The position numbers were made by a program, and so were the translations under genes. A stretch of 64,000 nucleotides of DNA from Liolophura sinensis (Eukaryota; Mollusca; Polyplacophora; Chitonida; Chitonidae): assembly GCF_032854445.1 (NCBI RefSeq), contig NC_088300.1:61106984-61170983 (forward strand). Reading direction: 5' to 3'. Position 1 is the stretch's first letter. Each line of letters starts with the position of its first letter. The notes beneath the pieces are model-generated. The model worked only from the letters and a program-made list of their open reading frames with translations. It searched no databases and was not told where the DNA came from. Positions 32,257 through 43,120 of this stretch are shown here, in pieces.

Positions 32257-32987
32257 TGAAGCATATAATATATCAGAATGTGTAGTACAATAGATCTATG
32301 CCACATGCATTGTGTAGAATGTAAAATAATGTGAATATAAATGGATGTCTTTGAGCTAGAAAAAATATAGTAATTAATTATATTGCTTATGATATCCTTT
32401 TTGTCTCTTAAAAGGCAAATGTATGCATGTTTATGTAGATCGAAATGTAAAAAAGATGTCTACAGCAGGTACACAGTGTGGTTAACATTTAAGATGTCAC
32501 TATATGTACACAAATATGGTGTTCATGTGCAAATTTGTTTTAATTATACCGATAAAGTACCAGTAATGCACAGCTTGTGTATTTCTTGGTTTTACAGATC
32601 TTCATGTAACTGTACGAGAAGACGTTTCACGTTTGTAGAGAGTGTACAAGATGACGATTGATAAGACTTAATTAAATGTATAGGCACCGTCGAACCAAGG
32701 TTCAAAATGTAAGCCATATACAACAGTAATAGGAATTTTCTAGTTGACTTTGATATCCAGACTGTTGTAGGTCTTGCTCGTCGGATTAAGTATCAGATAA
32801 GAGGTGGGATATACAGGCTTAATATATATTAAACCCATATTTTAGTATATCTCCAGTTATGTGTATAAAACAGCCCAAAACTACAGATTAGATCTGTACA
32901 CGGTTTTGTTGAAGTTTAGAGGATGAAAGCTACTATACTTCTCACGTTTGTTTCAGATTCTACTTAGACCTTATATTATCCATCAAG

Positions 32988-35900
32988 ATGACAGAAAGCT
33001 CCGTAAATGGTATGAAGGACATTTATTCCAGCATGCATTTTGTTATATCCTACCCTTTCTAGTTAATGTATTAAATTACACAGCGCTGTAAACTAGTACG
33101 CCCCTCTACCACAGTTTGCTTAATTCAGAAAAAAAGTAATTAATGTCTTGTTGTGTACTTAACTCATCAAACTGATTAACTTTATTGAGAGACTAAAATA
33201 TGATCTTTACAAATTGTCCAGAGCGGATATACCTATTCGTTGTAAACAGTACCAATGTTTTTTGATATGTCATTTATTTAATTCTTTTAAGATATCAAAC
33301 AAAGCTGGAACAACATAAAAATCTTGAATCCAACACTTCCCCGAATTCAAGCCAGGTATGGAGGCCCTGTGCTGAATCACATGCTGTTATTTCTCTGCCA
33401 CGTGGATTCTGGCGGGAAATGTTCTTTGTTCAAATTGGTCGTCATTCTTTTTTTCTGTTTCAGTTATATTCAATACGTTCTAAAATTATTCATTCTCTAG
33501 ACCACATATTTTCATTATTACCTATTTTATTCTAACAGGTGTCAGCTATGACGTCACAAACTTGGCGCTGAAGGAACCAAAGCCGATCACCCATCAAACA
33601 GGTATATTACAGCATGTTCATTTGTACTTCCGCGTGTTTTCATGCTTTATAGATATTAACCATAGCCCATCAGAAGGCATATCTATACACAACAATGTGC
33701 CTACAGTAATATTGTGTATTAAATTTGCTTGTAATTTTTTCTTGAAAAATATAGAAGTATCCCACTATTTCCACACATTTCTTCAAGGCAGCATGCGCCG
33801 TTCATGAAAATACTTGAACTATATAAATAGTACGGATTCTTAAAATGTGATATTAAAAACCCTTCTTGCCTTATTATTCACTTTCATTTTTTGAAGCAAA
33901 AATAAAGATTACCAAAAGTATTTCCTTTTACTATTAAACCTTCTGCATGCACTCACTCCATGTATAACTGACCTACTTTGACTTCAGGTACGTTCAAAGT
34001 GAAGGCCGGTCTTGCGCAGATGGCTAAGGGAGGTATCATTATGGACGTAACGACGGCGGCGGAAGCACGCATAGCTGAGGAGGCTGGGGTGAGTGGGCAA
34101 CTTTCCCACTCCACATTTTTCCAATCAAAAATAGGATCTGAAACATTTGCTTCCACACTTGCGTTTGAATGCAATTCAAAAAAAGAGCTACATGCATTTG
34201 TCAAGGAATGTCAAAGTTCTGATAAGTTTGCAATAAATATGAAATTGGTTTTGCAATTTTTACAGTTGAATGAATGCATTAAAATGACACTTTATCTAGC
34301 ATGTATCCTCTTCTTTATTCAGGCATGTGCAGTAATGGCCTTAGAACGTGTTCCTGCTGATATTAGGCGCCAAGGGGGCGTGGCCAGAATGACAGATCCA
34401 AAGGTGAGCAACACTTTTATTTCTTTATACTGTCATTGTTTTCCTGCGAATTGTCAGTGTGGTGCTTTTTTGGCGACACGGGCTCTACTTTCAAAAACAT
34501 AATCTGTTGAATTTAACGAAACGTCTGTTGTCTGGGTGATACCAAAATGTATTCTGCTATTGCAGCAGATTACTCCGTTAAATACAGCACACGCAGGGGC
34601 GTAGCGCGGATCTTCAGGGGGAGGTTGGGGGGGGGGGGGGGGGCGAATTTGACATTTGACAAGAGCGGAACGACTATCACAGTCTATTAGGCGAGGGTCC
34701 ATTGGCCTCCTAGGCCCCGGAAGCTCCGGGATATTAGATTGCCGGAGAGTGGATCTGGGTGATTTCGAAGTGTTCCGAATGCAGATTTGGTCAATGTGTA
34801 CACATTCATTTTCACATTAAAAAAAAACAACCCAAAAAGCAACTCAAGTTCAGCTTAGGTGGGGTTGAAAACAGGCTGTCCCAGAATATACAGTATTTAT
34901 TGTCATGGGTTCCAGAGTTACAAATAGAACAATTAAAACTGCGTCATTTGTCTTGTCTAGGCGGAAATGGCTACTGCTGTCCGCACGGTACGATTCAAGA
35001 GAGGTAATTCTGTAAAACACGCCGTCTTCCACTGGGAACAATATGGAATGGTTCACATAACAGAACATGTGTAAATAGGCCTATATACTATTTAGTAAAT
35101 TGGTACGAAATTGAAATATTGGCCTACATAGGCTACAGCAAATATTTGTGGAATAAATGTTAATAGCTAGGTAAGAAATATAGGCTAAAATATTTTTTTC
35201 GTGGACTTGGGCGGAATATTTTTGCCTCACGGTGGGGGGGGGGGCGCACTTCCCCCCACCCCTCTCCCAGCATTCAATATTAACTTAACAGAATATTATG
35301 GCGAACATGACAGAATATTGTGCTATAATAACAGAATACATTCTAGCATCACTCAGACAACAACCTTTCAGTTAAAATTAACAGTGTAATTTTTGGAGGG
35401 TAGCTTAAATGGTCAAATTGTGTTCTGTTGTAACACTTGAGTAATACGTCATCAGTTTGTCCACAAAACGTCATCGCAGATCATTGAACAAAGGACTACA
35501 AAGTTTTGTCCTGAATTAGCTCATGCAAGAAAGGTTCTTCATTAAGAGGCTAAAATTCTCAGTCTGAATTGAATGAAAAGAAGGCCCTCTCTGATTAAGT
35601 TGTACATAACAGAAAAGTTGAGAAATGGTGATCTTTACGAAATCGTCTTGTTTTCATTTAAGAAAATCAAAGCAATCATGGAGGCAGTGACAATTCCTGT
35701 GATGGCCAAAACCCGGATCGGTCATTTTGCCGAGGCTCAGATTCTCGAATCTCTAGGTGTGGACATGGTGGACGAGTCGGAAGGTAATGGCAGTTGGCTC
35801 CCAGGACGATGACAAACAACTTTTGGAGAAAGCAGATTAGAATATAGAAATTACACAAAAGGTTAAGAAGATCATAAAGGGGAGATGGTTTAGGTGCAAT

Positions 35901-38309
35901 GTGAAATTAAATGTCTTCAACGTATACAGAGAACTGTGAGCTTAGCATGGCCAACACAAATTACGTTGAAATGAATGAGAAGGATGTCATGAAGTTTTAA
36001 AAAAACTAAAACAATCTCTTACAAAGCTACTGACTTGTACTTTTTTGAAAAATTAAACCTTCCGAAAAAGCATGCACTAGTATAAATACATAAATGCTTG
36101 AACAAATCCCAAAGCCTTATAATTTGCTTATAATTTTTTCTTTAAAAAGATAGAAGTATCCCACTGTTTCCACACATTTCTTCAAAACAGCATGCGCCAT
36201 TCATGAAAATACTTAGTACCAATTCTTAAAATGTGATATTAAAAATCCTTCTAGCCTCACTATTATTATAAGTCTAGCCTCACTATTATTCAGTCGATTT
36301 ATTTTTTTTTCGTACAGTTTTAACTCCAGCCGACGAAGAGAATCACATCGACAAGCATCAGTTTACAGTCCCATTTGTGTGTGGAGCCCGGGATTTGGGT
36401 GAGGCGTTAAGGAGGGTGTCTGAGGGAGCTGCCATGATCCGGACCAAGGGAGAGGCAGGCACGGGTTAGTACACACAAAGTTTACAATTCTGTTGTTTCT
36501 TTCTGATAAATTTCAGTACCTCATTGTGTACATGAATGTCGCTTTGAATTCTGTTTATTCATTTTATTTATGAATAAACAACTTTGAATTTGGAATGTAA
36601 GCGTTATACGCTCGAAATATAACGTTTACAGCGATCATTCGTAAACGGCACATTCTGATTATTCACTCAATCAGGTCGAGCCAAATTAGTTTGGCAATCA
36701 GAATCTGGAAACTTTGTACTTATAGCTTTGTTTTCAACATTTTGGGATTATGTCCCATGCCATTTTCGCCGGTAGGCTGTCTGGTCATATCTGATACACG
36801 TCTTCTGCATGAAGACCGTAGTACATTTAAATACATATATATGATTGACGGCATTTAGATGGCCCTACTACAAATATGCACCGTCGTGCATAATACATAA
36901 ACGAAAATAAAAAGTGAAAACAAGGTAAAACAACAAACAAACAGTAATTATTATTTGAGCCAATAACCCAATAAATAACTAGGTATTTTCCATGCCGCTG
37001 GTATGCCATTACCAAAAAATAAGATAATTTTAGATCGGTTTTGGATACCATCAATCTGGATGAAGGAATGTATCAATCAAGTGTATTTCCCTCAGTCTAT
37101 CAAGCTGTCACTGACTGACTGACTGACTGACTTTCTTTTTCCTCACACCAGGTGATGTAGCCGAGGCTGTCCGTCACGCCCGGACCATCAACAAGCAGAT
37201 CCGGATTGCACAATCCTTGGACAGCACGGAACTGTATGCTTATGCCAAAAACCTACAGGTTCCTATTGAGCTACTGAGAAAAACGGCGGAGTTGGGCAGA
37301 TTACCCGTCGTCAACTTCGCCGCTGGAGGCATAGGTGCGTCTGATTTAGCAGTCTGAAAGAGAAGTATATAAAGTAATATAAAGTATATCAACTATACAA
37401 CGATGTCCGCGCTCGCTGTGGTCAGATCTGTTTGCCATACACCATACAAAAACTTGTTGCTTACCAGTTCTAAGCTCGGGAGACTTATGCCGGTATTCTG
37501 TTTTTCAAGTAAGGTCTTGCCTTGGTATTTTCGGAAATCAAGTACTCTGTTCTTCAGTCAAATTTTTGCTTTCATATTTCTGGAAGTGAAGTACTCTGTT
37601 CTTCAGTTAAGATCTTGCTTTCGTATTTTCGGAAGTCAAGTACTCTGTTATCCAATTACCAACTGCTTTCGTATTTCTGGAAGTAAGGTATTCTGTTCTT
37701 CAATTAAGGTCTTGTTTTCGCATCTTCGAGAGTCAAGTGCTCTGTTTTTCAGTTAAGGTCATGCTTTCGTATTGTTAGAAATCAAGTCGGTTCCTCATTT
37801 GACTTCCAGCATTTGTGCTTTGAATAACGATTGATATTGGGATGTTGGTGTACTAAACGTTTTGGCATACAGCATTGGGGACAACACCGTCCCCAGTCGT
37901 ATTTATTGCCTTTGAGAAGAATATTCAGAAACGAAGTACTTATGTGTGAAGTTTTCGTCCTCTGCTATATCATCTTTGTGAATTTAAAACGCGTTCATTG
38001 ATATTTCTCTTTTGAACAGCAACACCAGCTGACGTGTCCCTATTGATGCAGCTTGGAGTCGATGGCGTCTTTGTGGGATCGGGAATTTTCAAAAGTTCCA
38101 ATCCACCAGAGAGAGCTTTGGCCATGGCACAGGCCGTGACCCATTACAAAGATCCCAAAAAGTTGTCAGACCTGAGCGAGGACCTTGGCGAGGCCATGTT
38201 TGGGGTTCCACACGACAAAAGGGTGTCACAGAACAAGCAGACTGGTGGCGACATGACTAAGATCTGGAACGCTACGCTCGGGGATGGTTCTAAAGCAACA
38301 ACGTCGTAA
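32988..38309 (+). CDS. PDXS: PLP synthase synthase subunit PdxS/SNZ (spliced, eukaryotic)
   Basis: Nine coding exons: 32988-33009, 33292-33355, 33546-33601, 33988-34088, 34323-34403, 35663-35783, 36318-36464, 37152-37334, 38020-38309. They fit one 355-codon frame (354 aa). Role: the (beta/alpha)8-barrel lyase that makes pyridoxal 5'-phosphate from ribose 5-phosphate, glyceraldehyde 3-phosphate and ammonia supplied by PdxT, as a dodecamer carrying PdxT subunits. Seen: Asp67 in GGIIMDV, the Schiff-base Lys124 in [11 protein letters not shown], Arg190 and Lys192 in [11 protein letters not shown], the phosphate-binding NFAAGGIATPAD and [12 protein letters not shown]. These match Bacillus Asp24, Lys81, Arg147 and Lys149 at a constant offset of 43. 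Bacterial and yeast homologues are about 295 aa; this one adds about 44 N-terminal residues, encoded by small exons, and a longer C-terminal tail. No frameshift or stop. Codons and splice sites look like those of neighbouring genes. Confidence 0.97.
33722..33870. repeat. Intronic duplicated segment, copy A
   Basis: About 145 bp ('gaagtatcccactatttcca' through 'gcatgcgccgttcatgaaaa' to 'aaaatgtgatattaaaaa') lying just before the exon at 33988. It is matched closely by 36123-36262. Confidence 0.9.
34497..34700. repeat. Interspersed repeat with G-run, inverted partner of 35215-35395
   Basis: Includes 'gcaggggcgtagcgcggatc', a G tract of about 16 bases and a segment whose reverse complement ('cagaatacattttggtatca', 'cccagacaac') recurs at 35330-35390. 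Confidence 0.65.
35215..35395. repeat. Interspersed repeat with G-run, second copy
   Basis: 'cagaatacattctagcatca' and 'ctcagacaacaac' match the reverse complement of the 34497-34700 element. It has its own G-run and C-rich block. Both copies are in the PdxS intron between the exons at 34323 and 35663. Confidence 0.65.
36123..36262. repeat. Intronic duplicated segment, copy B
   Basis: Matches 33722-33870 in the same orientation. Lies just upstream of the exon at 36318. Confidence 0.9.
37440..37790. repeat. About 49-bp tandem repeat in the last PdxS intron
   Basis: Six or so units of 'aagtactctgttcttcag' plus 'ttaaggtcttgctttcgtat' plus 'tttcggaagtc'. The apparent open frame at 37403-37756 is a product of this repeat. 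Confidence 0.9.
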
Positions 38310-38561
38310 TGCGCCGACCTCGACTTGGACTATTATGCGCTAATGAAAGGTTCCCACATGGTTAACATGGGACACTTCCATCAAATACTGCTGAACAAGC
38401 AATTCATTGCAGTGTAAAAGAGTTATGATTGGCGAATACCAAAGAGTTGTTTTGGAAACGTTCGTTATTTCACAGTATATTATGTACGATTTGGAATAGT
38501 GTCCAAACCTCTGTTTGTTCACATACATGGTAAGAATCTTAAGAATTCTTTAATATATTGT

Positions 38562-38567
38562 AATAAA
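38562..38567 (+). promoter_or_regulatory. Candidate PdxS polyadenylation signal
   Basis: AATAAA about 250 nt after the stop codon. A second AATAAA lies near 39027. Confidence 0.45.
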
Positions 38568-40399
38568 TGGGATTCATAATACTCTATCAGTATTTGAGGA
38601 AGGTTTTCAAGTATGTCTTCCTGCTTATATAACGTCAAACAATTTGGTTCCATGCACTCACATAAAAAACGGGTTAAAGCAAATGCATATACCCATTGCA
38701 CACACGTCTGGCGTGATACTTTCAGGAACTAAGAGGCGACATAGTTGTTGATAAATACGATCGTTACAAGATGGCTTTAATCTTTGAGAAACGATAGAAC
38801 TGTGTACTGAACAAGTTAATGAAAAGACACTATGCCATTTGAAAGTTTCGTTATATACAAACCCTGTATTTTGAATAAGCGTGAACAGGCTATTGTACAT
38901 CATACTTGTGTGCAGGCACAATAGTTTCATTATTCTTAATTTTGTTGTAAATTCCGATATATTACATGCCTAAATCGGGAAGTATAATGCCGATTATATA
39001 TATTGTATATACACATATTTAATATGAAATAAATGATATCGAACTATTTGCTTGTTACACTTTGAATTCTTTGTTTCTGAATAATGTTAGAAAAAGATCG
39101 TATAAAGTTCATGATAAATAACACTACGTGACATGATCAAGGTTAAGAGAATGAATTAACGAGTAAAATCACGGGAGTCTTAAACAAGAAAATGGTATGT
39201 ATGAATTGTCATGGACCATGCACTTTTCTTAAACGCCTTTTGTAATGTGATGCTGTCTGACAACACTATAGCTATCAATTCCCCACGCATCAATTTCGAG
39301 AAAGTTGATCCAACCCTCTCAAATATTGTTGTTTACTTTTAAATCCACCATACCATATGGACGAGCGTTCATAAAAGATCCGTTTTAAAAAGCTGTGTGA
39401 TGGATATCCTTTTTCCAGGTTTAATTCTTTATATGTGAATTATAAAACCTACATATTCAGTACATGTATAATACAAGTAAAATTTTGCCTCAGCAAATGA
39501 TACTATATATGATACTATATATGTATATATTATACAGCACAACTTCACTGAATTATAAAGACTAAGTGAACTGTGAAATTTATTCGAATGCATGTAAAGA
39601 TCATCTTCGCCAGCCAAGTGATCCGATGCTTTACTCAATTAAGGGGTCACAAATTGGCACGAAAAGATTAAGGTTAAGGAAAATTTAATTTGTAACTATA
39701 GATAAAAACAAAACTTTTGAACAAGGTACCAGACATTGGTTTGTAGATTGTGATAGCACTATATATAGGCGTTCGCTGATTATAAGAGACACGCAATTTT
39801 GTGTATATGAGTACTTCAAAGCCTATAAATATATACTGGTATATTTTTTTATTCAACGGCTATAAACTTCACCAAATGATCTGTACATGCAGAAGAACTA
39901 TATACCGATTTTTCTGGTCACGATCGTACACCCGATGTTTGGATAATGAAGAAAGCTTCTGAATTCACCAAACAAATAGGGGACCTTGCTGTTGGTATCT
40001 ATATACGTATTTTAAAAAGGGTTTTTGCGACATTTATGCTTATTTGAGAAACAAAATGGTGTTCAAAATAGTCGCATCTTGGGCAGCCAGGTAAAACGTC
40101 GACACATTCGCTTTCGGGTTGATTATTTTCAAATCAAAGATAGACAGAATTTCACCAAAACATGTGGAAACTGGTCAAAAACTCGAAATGGTATTAGCTG
40201 CATGTCAAACGCTTTTTGACTTTGAGCAAATCGGCATAAAAGTTTTGCAGAATTTCTTTCAGGCAGGAAAGTCAAGTTAATCCAAATTTACCCGATATAC
40301 AAATTAAATATACGAGATCCGCTAGTCTTCCCAGCTTTTAATAGATGTAAGAAATACAGATACCGCAGAAGAAAAGCTTGCAGACGTTTTCACATCTCT

Positions 40400-40465
40400 G
40401 TGGTGGTCAGTTATATGGGTGGAGGAAACCGGCGGCGTAAACCACCGACCTTTGGCACACAACAT
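40400..40465. repeat. Interspersed 'gtggaggaaacc' repeat (copy 2)
   Basis: 'gggtggaggaaaccggcggc' followed by 'gtaaaccaccgacctttgg', as at 9490 and 51575. Immediately precedes a SINE copy. Confidence 0.5.
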
Positions 40466-40469
40466 TGGT

Positions 40470-40591
40470 TGATTTATTTATTTGATTGGTGTTTTACGCC
40501 GTACTCATTTCACTCATGCAACAGCGGTCAGCATTATAGTGCCCGGAAACCGGGTAAAATCCTCTGGAAACCCACGATCATCCACACTGCT
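40470..40591 (-). repeat. V-SINE-like element, partial
   Basis: ATTT tail, 'gattggtgttttacgccgta' and core up to 'cccacgatcatccac'; no tRNA head. Confidence 0.85.
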
Positions 40592-42949
40592 GAAAGGCAC
40601 AGGTGTCCAATGAACGTTAGAGGTCACAAGGATCGTCGACCGCTTACTGCCACCATGGATGTAATCACTCAGTCCAAATGAACACCAAGAAGGAATGTAC
40701 AAATGCCCTGACCTTGGTTTGGTTTGAACCCGTACTTCGTGTGTCCTAGTGATGGAAAGACACACCTTATAACCCCTCGGCCATCAGCCATTCCCAGTTT
40801 GGAACTGGGACAACAGATCTAAAAACTACCCTTTATACAACACGTCAATGGTCAGGTTTCTATGTGAAGCAAACCCTGTGCCTCTCCAGACAAGTACCAT
40901 TTTCATATTTGGGGATCTTCATTGAGGTTTTAGTCTTGAGGAAATATTCTAGTGCACGGTGTAAACACCAACCAACCAAATAAATAAATCATTGGTAATT
41001 TTCTCCCGCCAATGCTTTTGAGCCAAGAACAAGAAACAGAAAGCAGGTATTCAAGTCTGTTCGGGATATTACAACATTTATTGTCCATAATGGCCCATGG
41101 TAAACATAAATAAATAAATTGCGTATTGACAGGTATTGGTCATTTATATATGTCTGGCTATTTGTTTCCAGGTACACGTTAAGCCATGACTCAGCTTGGA
41201 CGTTCTCAGACCTAACACACCGCGGGGACAATCACTGACGATAAACAGTATACATGTACCAACACGTGTACTTTTGTATAAACAAACAGGAATTTTGAAA
41301 GTATAGGCTTGCAAAATGGCAGATCTGGCCCTATATATGGGTTTAGTACTTGACACTTTGCTCTCGCATGTAAACATGAATTTTTATAATTTGGATTAAT
41401 GCAACTGTTGAAACGCTCAGACCAGTGTTACTGTTGCACGCGGACATCGATTTTGGTGAAGGATTGTAATACTCGCTGGGGGATACATTCTGCCAATCTC
41501 TAGAGGCAGACGTGTAAAACCTGTCGCAGTATTACATGTACAATACTGATGAGAGCTTTGTAAAGATTCGGTCCTCGTTTTGGAACTTTTTGAGACGCTC
41601 AGCTCACGAATACTTCATGATACCCTTGCAACACTGCCATTTCAACCTCAAGGTTTGCTGCCAAACGTTTCTATCAGTATTAACTGAAAGCTGGTTCAAC
41701 CTTATCTTTCATTCCCCGACCAATGTGTTGAAAAGGAAAGCTTAAAGCAATTTTTGTCGGACACCACGTCATGGCAAACGCATTTACAATATTAACCAAT
41801 TGCAGAAATCGACAAAAAGCTTAATTTTCATTGTCTGGGCAACGCAGATTTAGAACATCATATACTAACCCTACAAGATAGAGAATTCAAGGATACCATG
41901 GGAGTGTGTGTGTGTGTGTGTTTTTTTTTTATCTTGGAGTGTAGGTGATATTCTATTTACAAAGATGTGGGATAAAATTTAACCTCCAGCCACATTGGCG
42001 AATATCATGCTGATCAATAGGTGTTCTTTGATTTCATAAAGCACTTATTCTGTAAGGAAATAACTGGTAAAAATTTGGTGGCTTTTTTTTCTGAACTCCA
42101 GTCTGTAGACTGTACAGAGAGTTTGATAGTTTTAACTGCATCTGTTTCAATTAGAAAATCAAATTCATAAATCTGGAAAAGCAAGCCTATGTGTACATAT
42201 CTCACTCCATACAATATATGTGGCATGCTTAACGTAAACAAATCAAGTTTTGGTGCAAAACTTGATGGTCGTAAATTAACAAAATCTATGTATACTTATA
42301 ACATATCATATGTACATATCAACTGGGACCTCTGTTAGGGTCGATTCTGATGCAAGCAACTATGAATGTACCTACCCTATATATCCAACTAACATAAATT
42401 TATTGGTCTACAACAGTGCACAAAAAAAAAACAAAAACAGGGTTACAACTCAGTAATAAATTAACATGTCATTAATATACGCACATCATCAAATTCATAA
42501 TTTTTTGAGCATCATTTTGATTATTTTGACATTCGCCCATCGGCTCCCAGAACAATTTGCCGATTCACGTTAAACTCTCACATATCATACATCAAAACAC
42601 AGCCTTTTCCTTATTTTCTCTGACTAGACCAAAACCATCTTCACCCAGACAATAAACAATGATCATGAAATGTTAGACATACATGTAGTCTGTCACCTGA
42701 AGCCTTGCTGTTCTCAAGTGATGATAAGCATGGAAGAAGTGGTAGAGGTTTCAAAACGAAACGACTGTTCAGCATGGTAATTAAATGAGAGATAGTTCAT
42801 ATATGCAGATATGCTTGTAGCCTGCAACAAAATAATAAATGATGCACTTCGATAAGGTTAGGAATCATATTATATTATCTTACATGGAAATGTCTCTTTA
42901 CCAAACTTACAACAGTGAGAACAATACTCCTGGAAAACTAACTTGTAAA

Positions 42950-43120
42950 TAATGGGTTCTAAAGATAGGTGCTAACATACCTATTGCTCCATAGTCTTAA
43001 CCTGTATTTAATGGGTTCTAAAGACTGGTGCTGACATACCTTTTGCTCCTTTCTCTTAAAATTTATTTAATGGGTTCTAAAGATTGGTGCTGACATACCT
43101 TTTAATCCGTAGTCTTAACT
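42950..43120. repeat. About 59-bp tandem triplicate
   Basis: 'aatgggttctaaagattggt' plus 'gctgacatacctttt' plus 'gctcc...tcttaa' occurs three times in direct succession, with about 85-90% identity by eye. Confidence 0.9.

Noticed and set aside
31832-32293. Plus-strand frame of 153 codons with a Tyr-Ile run
   Set aside because: It consists of a SINE copy followed by the TA microsatellite.
24607-38309. Bacterial contamination as the source of PdxS/PdxT
   Set aside because: Both coding regions are split by GT-AG introns in varied phases and contain host-type repeats, and they lie between animal genes on one continuous sequence.
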